NCBI RefSeq assembly: GCF_965662675.1
Contig: NZ_CBFIIK010000065.1
Coordinates: 1-14,622, forward strand
Direction: 5' to 3'
Source: Roseicyclus sp965662675
Lineage (GTDB): Bacteria; Pseudomonadota; Alphaproteobacteria; Rhodobacterales; Rhodobacteraceae
DNA: 14,622 nt
The notes beneath the pieces are model-generated. The model had not been told where the DNA came from, made no database searches, and saw only the letters and a program-made list of their open reading frames with translations. This document shows positions 6,315 through 13,236 of the stretch, piece by piece (within the stretch, counting starts at the first letter, position 1; each line of letters begins with the position of its first letter). The translations under genes were made by a program, and so were the position numbers.

Positions 6315-7801
6315 GGGTATCCCCTCGGTTGTACCGACGCCTCAGCGGCGCGGTATGCGGTGTGTGCGGCGGAAGGGTCCGGTCGATCCTGCCGGTTTGG
6401 ATAATAGCTTGCGGTCTGGTCAAGGCGAGCCTGCTTGCGCTTTATCAGCAATACGGCCACGACAGCGGCGGCCACGAGCACCAGTTCCAGGCTGAAAACT
6501 GGCGAATAGGGTGTTTCGGGTCGAAAAGACTCGCTTCCGGGAAGGGCGACGACAAAGTCCCGGATCATGCCGCCAAGCGCCACCGAGACGCCCGCGGCGG
6601 TGGCTTGCACCGCCCCCCAAGCGCCAAGCGCAAGGCCCACCTGCGCGCGCGGCGCACTGCGCATGGTGGCCGTGAGCGTGCCATGGCCAAACAGCCCCGC
6701 ACCCAGACCAGCAAGGCCTGTGCCGATCACGAAAATCGCGGCCTCGCCCATCGGGCCCGCAGCGATGATGAGCGCGAAGGCAGGCACACCGATCAGCGCC
6801 CCCCAAAAAGCCACATCCAGCGGGTCGCGCCCGTTGATGAGGACTTTCGAAGCAATGGCGAACCCGATCAGCCCACCACCCGCCAGAATGGCCGTCAGCC
6901 GTGTGGTGGCCGCGACCGACAGGTCCAGAACCTGCCCACCATAGGGTTCCAACAGTACATCGGCCATGCCAAAACCCATGGTCCCCAATGCGATCACGAT
7001 CAATAGGCCCACCGCCGTACGGCCTTGGACGAACAGCCGCCACGCGTCACGGAATTCGGGATGCGTTTCGACGCGTGACGCGCGCGCGCGGTCGCGCGGT
7101 TCTTGCTTCCACAGCGCGATCAGGTTCAGTGCCACGGTGATCACGGCCGCGCCTTGCACCACTTGGATCAGACGCCCCGGCGTGTAGGGCTCCAGCAGCC
7201 AGCCAAAGATCAGCGCCGATCCAATCATTCCCAAAAGCAGCATGACATACATCAGCCCCACGACCTTTGGTTGCTCCTCGACGCTCACCAGATCGGTGGC
7301 AAGCGCAAGGCCCACGGTTTGCACCGTATGTATCCCCGCCCCCACCAGCAAAAAGGCAAGCGCAGCCGCCGAATGACCGATCCAGATCGGCGCATCGGCG
7401 GCCTGATCATAGCCCGCAAGCACCAAAAGCGCGAAAGGCATGATGGCAAAACCACCGAATTGCAGCATCGTTCCCTTCCAGATGTAGGGAACGCGCCGCC
7501 AGCCAAGCGCGGATCTGTGAATATCGGATTTATAACCAATGAGCGCACGAAACGGCGCAAAGACCAACGGCAGCGCGATCATCAGCCCTACCAAGCTGGC
7601 AGGCACGCCCAGCTCCACGATCATCACGCGGTTCAGCGTGCCGACCAGCAGCACCAACGCCATGCCAACGGTCACCTGAAACAGCGATAGCCGTAATAGC
7701 CGCGACAGCGGCACCGCCTCGGTCGCGACATCCGCAAAGGGCAGAAATCGCGGGCCGATTGTCTGGATCTTGCGCAGCGCGTTATCGCGTAAACTGGCCA
7801 T
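6311..7801 (-). CDS. pucC: PucC-family light-harvesting complex assembly protein (BCD family of MFS)
   Basis: About 496 residues, a 12-helix inner-membrane protein of the PucC/LhaA/BCH2 branch of the major facilitator superfamily, needed for LH2 accumulation. Family hallmarks are PRFLPFADVATEAVPL before helix 1, LNRVMIVELGVPASLVG, FAPFRALIGYKSD, and GWRRVPYIWKGTMLQFGG with IMPFALLVL after it. In-frame ATGs exist at 7825, 7816 and 7801; I chose 7801 because GGAAG precedes it by 8 nt and the leader length fits the family. It is third in pucB-pucA-pucC-repeat protein, 117 nt after pucA, with GC-rich hairpin potential in that gap. Its TGA overlaps the next ATG, so the downstream repeat protein is coupled to it. 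Placement next to pucBA separates it from LH1-type lhaA and bch2. Confidence 0.94.
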   Translation of the reverse strand: MASLRDNALRKIQTIGPRFLPFADVATEAVPLSRLLRLSLFQVTVGMALVLLVGTLNRVMIVELGVPASLVGLMIALPLVFAPFRALIGYKSDIHRSALGWRRVPYIWKGTMLQFGGFAIMPFALLVLAGYDQAADAPIWIGHSAAALAFLLVGAGIHTVQTVGLALATDLVSVEEQPKVVGLMYVMLLLGMIGSALIFGWLLEPYTPGRLIQVVQGAAVITVALNLIALWKQEPRDRARASRVETHPEFRDAWRLFVQGRTAVGLLIVIALGTMGFGMADVLLEPYGGQVLDLSVAATTRLTAILAGGGLIGFAIASKVLINGRDPLDVAFWGALIGVPAFALIIAAGPMGEAAIFVIGTGLAGLGAGLFGHGTLTATMRSAPRAQVGLALGAWGAVQATAAGVSVALGGMIRDFVVALPGSESFRPETPYSPVFSLELVLVAAAVVAVLLIKRKQARLDQTASYYPNRQDRPDPSAAHTAYRAAEASVQPRGYP

Positions 7802-7846
7802 GATATCAGCTTCCATGCCGCCCATTGTCCGGGGGCGGGCCGGGGT

Positions 7847-7885
7847 CGGGTCGGGGGTGCGCGTTCAGCCGCGGCCTCCGACCCG
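7847..7885 (-). other. potential mRNA hairpin between pucA and pucC
   Basis: Arms CGGGTCGG (7847-7854) and CCGACCCG (7878-7885) pair perfectly around a 23-nt loop. A smaller CCGTA/TACGG hairpin lies closer to pucA. There is no T-tract, so full termination is unlikely. Intercistronic structures of this kind stabilise upstream pigment-protein messages in other puc/puf operons; that role here is inferred. Confidence 0.4.
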
Positions 7886-7918
7886 TATGTTACGGTCGTT
7901 CAGCATCGGATCGGCCCT

Positions 7919-8254
7919 TTACCGCAAGGCGGCTTGGGTCAGATCGTCAACTACCAGTGTTGCCGTACGCCCATCGGGCAAGATCACCCGCATGGATTGG
8001 GTGCCATCGGCCTGTGCTTCCAGATACATCGGCAACGAGGTCGTCGCTTGGGCCGTTGCGGGCAAAATCGCCTGCTCGGTCTGCAACGCCGCGCTGCCGC
8101 TTGCAGCGGATGCGCCAGAGAGGAAATCGGCAACCCATGTCGTGTTGCTCAGCACTGCCACATGGACAGCGAAAGAGCCCACGGCAACAGCACCGAGGAA
8201 CAGCGGCACACCCACGGTGGGTTTGACCACGAGCCACATCTTCGCATTATTCAT
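7919..8254 (-). CDS. pucA: light-harvesting complex 2 (B800-850/820 type) alpha subunit with C-terminal extension
   Basis: Membrane antenna polypeptide. Residues 1-47 align without gaps to Rhodoblastus acidophilus LH2 alpha: Lys5, Trp7, Pro12, Gly15, Pro17, His31 (axial ligand to the ring bacteriochlorophyll) and TTW at 38-40. Positions 44-45 are Phe-Leu, as in B800-820 (LH3) alpha, not the Tyr-Trp of B800-850. One membrane helix spans about 12-36. Residues 48-111 are an unusual extension, first Ala/Ser/Thr-rich, then MYLEAQADG and RVILPDGRTATLVV, perhaps a small beta element; it should be periplasmic. Typical LH2 alpha has 50-60 residues, though R. sphaeroides Puc2A also carries a long extension. 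GAGGGAG precedes the ATG; the gene follows pucB by 12 nt. Expression is probably under PpsR-type control through sites upstream of pucB. Confidence 0.95.
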   Translation of the reverse strand: MNNAKMWLVVKPTVGVPLFLGAVAVGSFAVHVAVLSNTTWVADFLSGASAASGSAALQTEQAILPATAQATTSLPMYLEAQADGTQSMRVILPDGRTATLVVDDLTQAALR

Positions 8255-8266
8255 GATGTGTCTCCC

Positions 8267-8422
8267 TCAGCCAAGCCACGGTGTGGATACGGCCACCAGC
8301 ACATGTGCCAAAAGCGCGATCGCGCCGAAGACCCGTGTGCCGTCGATGAGGTAGCTATGCACCTCTTCTGCTTCTTTCAGGGTCAAGCCGGTTGGCCATA
8401 CCTTATCGGGATCGTTGGACAT
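8267..8422 (-). CDS. pucB: light-harvesting complex 2 beta subunit
   Basis: 51 residues, normal size for LH2 beta, one membrane helix. It has the family pattern LTLKEAEEVHSYLIDGTRVF and ends LLAHVLVAVSTPWLG. His22 and His40 are 18 apart, as His12 and His30 in the R. acidophilus subunit, so His40 should bind the ring bacteriochlorophyll; Arg30 sits where the B800-contacting Arg20 lies, suggesting the B800 site is kept. The frame could extend upstream to 8503, but the Arg/Lys-rich extension is not antenna-like, and AAGGAGG 8-9 nt before the ATG at 8422 fixes the start. It is the first gene of the puc operon, with tandem TGT-N12-ACA sites about 100-140 bp upstream. Confidence 0.96.
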   Translation of the reverse strand: MSNDPDKVWPTGLTLKEAEEVHSYLIDGTRVFGAIALLAHVLVAVSTPWLG

Positions 8423-8519
8423 CCTACGCCCCTCCTTTCTCTTCTTGTCAAAGGCGGGCGGGATGCCACGCCGCTTAGGGGTTTGCGCCAGGGGAAGACG
8501 CAATCCTCCAAAGACAGAG

Positions 8520-8537
8520 TGTCATGACAAGTTTACA
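8520..8537 (-). promoter_or_regulatory. PpsR/CrtJ-type site A upstream of pucB
   Basis: TGT at 8520-8522 and ACA at 8535-8537 with exactly 12 bases between, the TGT-N12-ACA palindrome bound by PpsR/CrtJ, the aerobic and light-dependent repressor of photosynthesis genes. It is 98 bp upstream of the pucB start. A perfect 10-bp palindrome, TGTCATGACA (8520-8529), overlaps it and could be bound by something else. Confidence 0.65.
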
Positions 8538-8545
8538 ACTTCAAC

Positions 8546-8563
8546 TGTAATCTTTATTGGACA
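8546..8563 (-). promoter_or_regulatory. PpsR/CrtJ-type site B upstream of pucB
   Basis: TGT at 8546-8548 and ACA at 8561-8563, again with a 12-base spacer. It is 8 bp from site A. A gap of 7-8 bp between two such palindromes is the arrangement CrtJ binds cooperatively at the R. capsulatus bchC promoter, so two correctly spaced sites here are unlikely to be chance. Confidence 0.65.
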
Positions 8564-8778
8564 TATGCGTCTCCTAACCTAGCCAAATTTCAGTATAAGA
8601 TCGCATTTTGCCCTTGGAGCGTGGCGCGAAATTCCGCAAAGCGCGGGCAACACCACCCGATTCCCCCCTCAAACACCAAGCCGCTTTACCCCATATGCCA
8701 TGCAGCGCTATAGCGGTCCGGCGAAACGGGCAGACCCAAGGGGCCGGCCCGACCAGACCAGATGGGAAGACTTGCAAC
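8564..8778. other. non-coding stretch between the puc regulatory sites and the GntR gene
   Basis: About 215 bp. The regulator's frame stays open upstream to an ATG at 8608, but that 57-codon extension is low-complexity, unlike any GntR N-terminus. I see no other gene or RNA. The regulator's promoter should lie here, but no clear -35/-10 pair was found. Confidence 0.4.
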
Positions 8779-9408
8779 ATGTCGATCGCGCAAACCGTCT
8801 ATGCGGCATTTATCGATGGCTTGCGCACCGGCACATACTTGCCCGGTGATCGCATTCGCGCCGAGGATGTGGCGAAATCCTTCGACGTCTCCCGCACCCC
8901 GGTGCGCGAGGCGCTGTCGCGGCTGCAAGAACGCGGGCTGTTGCAGATGACGGCCACGGGCCTTGCGGTGACCCAGCTTGACCGCACCGCCGTGCTGGAG
9001 CTTTACGCCGTGCGCGAATTGATGGAGGGGAGTGCGGCGCGCTTTGCCGCCCAGCATGCCTCGCCCTCCGATCTGTTCACCATGCGCCAGATCGCCGAGG
9101 CCTTTGCCGCGACCCAAGCCGATGATCCAGCCCGCGTGGCACAACTCAACCGCGCCTTTCACGCCGCGATCTACGAGGCGGCGCATAACAAGTTCCTGCT
9201 CACCATCCTCGACGGCATGCATGACACGCTGATGCTGTTGCCCTCGACCACCTTCGCTGTGGGTGGCAGGCAAGGCAACGCGGTGGGCGAGCATCTGGCC
9301 ATTCTGGATGCGATCGAGGCCCGTAATCCCGATGCGGCCGAGGATCACGCCCGCAGCCATATCCGCCATGCCCGCGACACCCGGCTTGGCATGATGTTCC
9401 AGTATTGA
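8779..9408 (+). CDS. GntR-family (FadR/FCD) transcriptional regulator
   Basis: 209 residues. An N-terminal winged helix (about 5-66) has the GntR signature LPGDRIRAEDVAKSFDVSRT followed by PVREALSRLQERGLL. The FCD ligand-binding domain (about 72-200) has metal-site histidine candidates His128 (NRAFH), His172 (EHLAILDAI) and His194 (HIRHARD). FCD regulators usually bind sugar acids or other carboxylates and repress adjacent catabolic genes until the ligand appears. The start at 8779 has GGGAAG about 9 nt upstream; the longer frame from 8608 is rejected because its extension is low-complexity. It is divergent from pucB, but its stop is only 4 nt from the stop of a convergent Ldh2 dehydrogenase, so it more likely controls the catabolic genes at 9413-13236 than the puc operon. 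Confidence 0.92.
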   Translation: MSIAQTVYAAFIDGLRTGTYLPGDRIRAEDVAKSFDVSRTPVREALSRLQERGLLQMTATGLAVTQLDRTAVLELYAVRELMEGSAARFAAQHASPSDLFTMRQIAEAFAATQADDPARVAQLNRAFHAAIYEAAHNKFLLTILDGMHDTLMLLPSTTFAVGGRQGNAVGEHLAILDAIEARNPDAAEDHARSHIRHARDTRLGMMFQY

Positions 9409-9412
9409 GCAG

Positions 9413-10507
9413 CTAAAGCCCCTTGGGCCGTGCAATACCCGCCGCAATCGCCAGATCGACCAGTGGCACCAGATCGGCACGGGCGTAGGGGATGCCTTGG
9501 GCGAAGCGCTCGGCCTCCCGGCGGGCTTCGATCTCGCCGGGCATGAAGATTTCATCGACGCCCGCGGCCTTTGGATTGGCTTTGACCCGCCCCACAAGAT
9601 CGCCCATCCGCGCCGCCACTTCCTCGGCTGAAAGGAACAGATCGGGGCGCATGACCAAGATGAAATGCCCCACACCTTGCGGGCGGTCGTAGCGCTTGTA
9701 TTGATCGCCCACCTCGCCGCCATAGCGCGCCCCGGTCAGCACGCCGCACAGGATGTCGAGCATCATCGACAGCCCCGCCCCCTTGGCCCCGCCGATGGGC
9801 AACAAGACGCCGCCCGCCATCACCGCTGCCGGATCGGTGGTGTTGCGCCCCTCGGCATCGAGGCCCCAGCCTTCGGGGATCGCCCGCCCCTCGCGCGCGG
9901 CCTTGCGGATCTTGCCCCGCGCCACGACCGTGGGGGCCATGTCGAGGACGAAAGGCACCGATCCCGGTGCAGGCACTCCCACCGCGAATGGCGAGGTGCC
10001 GAACATCTCGCTCCGCCCACCCCAAGGCGGCAGCGCGGGCGAGGCATTGGTATAGACCATCGCGGCAAAGCCCGCCTCGACCGCTTGCAGCAGATATGTG
10101 GCCGCCATGCCGTAATGGGTGGAATTGCGCACCCCGATCAGGCCAAGCCCCATCTCGCGCGCCAAGGCGATACCGTGATCGACAGCGCGGGTGGCCACGA
10201 CGAAACCCAAGCCGTTCTTGCCATCGAGCCGCGCGGCATTGGGCGCCACCGCCTCGAATTCGAGCTTGGGCGCGGGATCGACAAGGCCCTTGGCGATGCG
10301 ATCGAGATATCCGGGCAAGCGGATAAGCCCGTGGGTATCGACGCCGCGCAGATCGGCCCGCACAAGGCAGCGTGCGGCGATTGCGGCCTCGGCTTCCGGC
10401 ACACCCGACCCCATCAGGAGGGCTGCGGCAAAGTCTTCGGCCTCGGCGCGCTGCAGCGTGATGCGGTCCCCCTGCCCCTGCACTGCATCCATCGGCTTGC
10501 CCCCCAT
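9413..10507 (-). CDS. Ldh2-family NAD(P)-dependent oxidoreductase (malate/lactate dehydrogenase-like)
   Basis: 364 residues, full length for the Ldh2/MDH (YbiC, YlbC) family, which is unrelated to Rossmann-fold malate dehydrogenases and oxidises 2-hydroxy acids (malate, sulfolactate, ureidoglycolate) or reduces imino and keto acids. Signatures: RADLRGVDTHGLIRLPGYL (50-68, His59 expected in the active site), NSTHYG (His131), a PWGG-x-x-x-x-FGTSPFAVGVP segment (161-179), and GGAKGAGLSMMLDILCGVLTG. GGGTGAG lies just before the ATG at 10507; an ATG at 10492 behind GGGGGG is also possible. Substrate cannot be told from sequence. With an FCD regulator and an enolase-superfamily enzyme nearby, oxidation of a sugar acid or its 2-keto-3-deoxy product is a reasonable inference. 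It is divergent from a decayed aldolase fragment. Confidence 0.9.
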   Translation of the reverse strand: MGGKPMDAVQGQGDRITLQRAEAEDFAAALLMGSGVPEAEAAIAARCLVRADLRGVDTHGLIRLPGYLDRIAKGLVDPAPKLEFEAVAPNAARLDGKNGLGFVVATRAVDHGIALAREMGLGLIGVRNSTHYGMAATYLLQAVEAGFAAMVYTNASPALPPWGGRSEMFGTSPFAVGVPAPGSVPFVLDMAPTVVARGKIRKAAREGRAIPEGWGLDAEGRNTTDPAAVMAGGVLLPIGGAKGAGLSMMLDILCGVLTGARYGGEVGDQYKRYDRPQGVGHFILVMRPDLFLSAEEVAARMGDLVGRVKANPKAAGVDEIFMPGEIEARREAERFAQGIPYARADLVPLVDLAIAAGIARPKGL

Positions 10508-10596
10508 TTCTCACCCTGCTGGATACGGATGAATACCCCTGCATGCAAGATTGTCGAGCCACTGCCGCGCCGGAATGACCACCATCCCAGCCGCCA

Positions 10597-10737
10597 ATGA
10601 TCACACCCCCCCTCAAGGCCAAGCTTGCCGCAGGCAAGGCCGCGCTCGACCTGAGCGTGCGGATGGTGCGCAGGGGCGATATCGCGCGGATCGCGCGCCA
10701 AGCCACCGCGATCAAGGGCGGCGCGCCAAGGGGGCCT
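10597..10737 (+). pseudogene. N-terminal remnant resembling an HpcH/HpaI-type aldolase
   Basis: An open stretch beginning MITPPLKAKLAAGKAAL and continuing through VRMVRRGDIARIARQA resembles the first 35 residues or so of HpcH/HpaI aldolases (LK-x-x-LA-x-G, then V-R-x-V-R-x-x-x-I-A-x-I-A). Functional members then read GFD with an acidic DxEH motif; here the similarity stops at TAIKGG and the frame runs on antisense into the ChrA gene with a low-complexity Pro/Arg peptide. No ribosome site precedes the ATG. I read it as the surviving end of a 2-keto-3-deoxy sugar acid aldolase lost by deletion. The match is from memory of the family pattern and is short, so a chance frame is possible. Confidence 0.45.
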
Positions 10738-11260
10738 AGACCAGCCCGAACGCACCCAAGATCGCGGCAAGCGACAAGAGTGCCAAGGGCGGCAGCCGCG
10801 TGCGCAGCGACAAGGCCGCCGCCCCACCCGTCACACCGATCGCCATCGGGCTGACCGCCGAGGTTTGCGTCAAAAGCGCAGCACTCGAGGCCAATAGCCC
10901 CACGGTCACCGGCACCAGACCCTTGCGCAAGAGATCGAACCAGCGCTCATCGGCCCAGCGTGACCAACCACGCGCCAAAAGCACCGACAAGACAAACGAA
11001 GGCAAAACGAAGATACATATCGCCAAAGCCCCCACCCAAAGCCCCGCCATGCGCCAGCCCACCAGCGCCACGAAGATGGTGTTCGGTCCCGGCGCGGCTT
11101 GGGCCAATGCGAAAAGGGCGGCAAACTCATCGGCAGCGATCCAGCCGTTCTCGACCACGACGACCCGCTGCAATTCGGCCACCACGACATAGATCCCGCC
11201 GATCGCCATCAGCGATTGCAGCAACAGATGCCCAAACAGGCTGAGGATCGTGTCATCCAT
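10736..11260 (-). CDS. ChrA-family transporter, second half protein
   Basis: 174 residues, one CHR (chromate transporter) domain with about five to six membrane helices. Near the N-terminus it has FGHLLLQSLMAIGGIYVVVAEL and the family motif AQAAPGPN (residues about 53-60), aligned with QVLPGPN in its neighbour. Long ChrA proteins carry two such domains; here they are separate genes, the known short-chain pair, which act together. Its ATG at 11260 overlaps the end of the first half by 8 nt, so the two are coupled. Some CHR members expel chromate, but many are untested; beside sugar-acid genes the substrate could be another anion. The 3' end abuts the aldolase remnant, so a deletion junction may lie just beyond the stop. 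Confidence 0.88.
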   Translation of the reverse strand: MDDTILSLFGHLLLQSLMAIGGIYVVVAELQRVVVVENGWIAADEFAALFALAQAAPGPNTIFVALVGWRMAGLWVGALAICIFVLPSFVLSVLLARGWSRWADERWFDLLRKGLVPVTVGLLASSAALLTQTSAVSPMAIGVTGGAAALSLRTRLPPLALLSLAAILGAFGLV

Positions 11261-11858
11261 GCGCGCGTCTCCGCCACCATGTCAGCGCGATGGAAACCGG
11301 TCCAAGCACACCCAAGACCCAGATCAATGGGATGCGAAACCACGCGATGCCGATCAAGACCAATAGCCCGATCCCGATGGCCACCGGATTGGCGCGCTGC
11401 GGCCAGAAAAGCCGCGCGGTGATGGCGATAAGCAACCCTGCCGCGGCAGCCGCGATAGCGCGCACCGCCCCCTCGACCGCCGGAAGATGCGAGAAACCGG
11501 CATAAAGCGTGCCCAAAGCCAGCACCAAGATCACCGGCAACAACAAAAGCCCCAAAACCGAGACAAAGGCCCCCGATAGCCCGCATGTGCGCATGCCCAA
11601 GACCATCGACATATTGACGATATTGGGGCCGGGCAGCACTTGGCATACGGCCAGAAGTTCGGTGAATTCCTCTTGATCCAGCCATGCGCGCTTGCGCACC
11701 ACCTCATGCACGAAAACCGGCAAGACACCGCCGAACCCGGTGACACCCACGATCAGAAAACAGGTGAACAGCCCCTTGCGCGTGATGCCACGCTGCGTCA
11801 GATCGCGGCGCGTCGGCGCGGTTGTCGGCACCGCAGATGGGTCAGGGGACAAGATCAA
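11253..11858 (-). CDS. ChrA-family transporter, first half protein
   Basis: Up to 201 residues with one CHR domain, about five to six hydrophobic helices from residue 30 on. Motifs: FLIVGVTGFGGVLPVF, then WLDQEEFTELLAVCQVLPGPN, typical of the N-terminal half of ChrA. No ATG is available before the domain, so initiation must use an alternative codon: TTG at 11858 or 11852 (a GGATG lies upstream) or GTG at 11831; the true start is uncertain. The hydrophilic first 30 residues may be partly untranslated. It is the upstream partner of the second half protein, overlapping it by 8 nt, and follows the enolase-superfamily gene by about 157 bp of non-coding sequence. Confidence 0.87.
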   Translation of the reverse strand: MILSPDPSAVPTTAPTRRDLTQRGITRKGLFTCFLIVGVTGFGGVLPVFVHEVVRKRAWLDQEEFTELLAVCQVLPGPNIVNMSMVLGMRTCGLSGAFVSVLGLLLLPVILVLALGTLYAGFSHLPAVEGAVRAIAAAAAGLLIAITARLFWPQRANPVAIGIGLLVLIGIAWFRIPLIWVLGVLGPVSIALTWWRRRAHG

Positions 11859-12015
11859 TCATCCATCAAGATTGCCCGCAAAGGCAAAGGCAAGACGGCC
11901 AGTCAACATGGCGCCAGCCGACCGCCGGGCAGGCGCAAATCCTTGCGGATACAGCTGAATTCTGTCGTATACATGGTACCGCGTCAAGCGGCGGGGCGCG
12001 CAGGCCCCCCGATGA

Positions 12016-13236
12016 TCAATCGGCGGCCCCACCCGCAAACGCATTGCCGTTCTTCCAATCGCAAGGTGCCTCCTGCATCTCCAGATGGAGGCCTTTGCCG
12101 GTATAGGGGTTGGCACGCGCCACGGTGTCGTCAAGCTCGATCCCAAGCCCCGGCGCGGTGGGCGCTTCGACAAAGCCGCCTTCGACCTTGGGCCGCCCGG
12201 TGACGAGCGCCTCGTGGAAGGGCGTCTCGATCGCCTCGACCATCAACAGGTTCGGACAGGCGACGCCCAGATGCACATTGGCCGCCCATTCCACGGGGCC
12301 GGCGTAAAGATGCGGCGCGATCTGCGCGCCATGCGCCTCGGCCAGAAGCGCGATCTTGCGCCCCTCCCAGATGCCGCCCGCGCGGCCCAAGGCGGGTTGC
12401 ACGATGCGAACGCCCGCGCGCAGTGCGGCCATGAACTCCATCTTGCCGCAAAGCCGCTCACCCACCGCCACGGGAATGGATGTCGCGCGCGCCACCTCGG
12501 CCAGACCCGCGATGTCGTCGGGCGGGATCGGTTCCTCGTACCAGAGCGGATCATGCACCTCGAGCGCGCGAGCCAGCCGGATCGCATGGCCCGGCGTGAA
12601 CTGCCCATGCGTGCCGAACAAAAGATCGGCCCGGTCGCCCACCGCGGCACGGATCAAGCCGCAAAACGCGGCCGAGCGGGTGATATCGGACATGGCGGGC
12701 GCATGCCCGCCCCGGATCGTATAGGGGCCGGCGGGGTCGAATTTCACGGCGGTCCAACCCTCGGCCACACGCGCGGCGGCGGCTTCGGCCTGCGCCGGGC
12801 CATCGACCCAAAAGCCGGGGCTTTCGCGGCCCGGTTCGGGATAAAGGTAGGTGTAGGCGCGCACGCGCGCATTCATCCGCCCGCCCAACATCGCCCAGAC
12901 AGGGCGTTCACGCGCCTTGCCCATGATGTCCCAGCACGCCATCTCGAGCCCGGCAAAGGCGCCGAACGCCGTTGGATCGGGCCGCTGGGTAAAGCCCGAC
13001 GACCAGACGCGGCGCGACATCAACTCGATATTTTCGGGGTTTTCGCCCTGCATATGGCGGGCAAAGACATCCTCGATCACCGCATGCATCGCCTTGGGGC
13101 CAACGGCTGCGGCATAGACCTCGCCCAAGCCCGTTATCCCGCACGCAGTGGTCAGCCGCACGATCAGCCAATACCGCCCGCCCCAGCCGGGCGGCGGCGG
13201 AGCCACGGTGAAAATCTCGATATCCTTGAGCTGCAT
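12016..13236 (-). CDS. enolase-superfamily (mandelate racemase/muconate lactonizing) enzyme, probable sugar-acid dehydratase
   Basis: 406 residues, with an N-terminal capping domain (about 1-120) and a beta-barrel (about 125-370). Barrel landmarks are VKFDP (Lys165, Asp167), FGTHGQ (208-212), WYEEPIPP (Glu234/Glu235), VAVGERL (Glu260), VQPALGRAGG (279-288) and IAPHLYAGPVEWAAN (His309). Two canonical positions deviate: the third-strand metal ligand, usually Asp in DxN, falls in the GTHGQ segment, and the Asp that normally pairs with the catalytic His reads Ala282. I believe GTHGQ is shared by a subgroup of this superfamily, but its reaction is not known to me. GGAGG 5 nt before the ATG at 13236 sets the start; the frame upstream to 13308 is rejected. 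No signal peptide. With the FCD regulator, Ldh2 enzyme and aldolase relic it suggests sugar-acid breakdown. Confidence 0.9.
   Translation of the reverse strand: MQLKDIEIFTVAPPPPGWGGRYWLIVRLTTACGITGLGEVYAAAVGPKAMHAVIEDVFARHMQGENPENIELMSRRVWSSGFTQRPDPTAFGAFAGLEMACWDIMGKARERPVWAMLGGRMNARVRAYTYLYPEPGRESPGFWVDGPAQAEAAAARVAEGWTAVKFDPAGPYTIRGGHAPAMSDITRSAAFCGLIRAAVGDRADLLFGTHGQFTPGHAIRLARALEVHDPLWYEEPIPPDDIAGLAEVARATSIPVAVGERLCGKMEFMAALRAGVRIVQPALGRAGGIWEGRKIALLAEAHGAQIAPHLYAGPVEWAANVHLGVACPNLLMVEAIETPFHEALVTGRPKVEGGFVEAPTAPGLGIELDDTVARANPYTGKGLHLEMQEAPCDWKNGNAFAGGAAD

Noticed and set aside
8608..8778. 57-codon N-terminal extension of the GntR regulator
   Set aside because: Low-complexity peptide not seen in GntR proteins; the ATG at 8779 starts directly before the winged helix and has a ribosome site.
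10515..10556. TCGACA-N17-ATTCAT promoter with TGCATGCA palindrome upstream of the Ldh2 gene
   Set aside because: The -10 box matches poorly and the palindrome is short; not enough to report as a site.
11961..11980. GTATAC core upstream of the ChrA pair as a GntR/FCD operator
   Set aside because: Only the 6-bp core is symmetric; flanks do not pair, and no second copy was found near the other genes of the locus.
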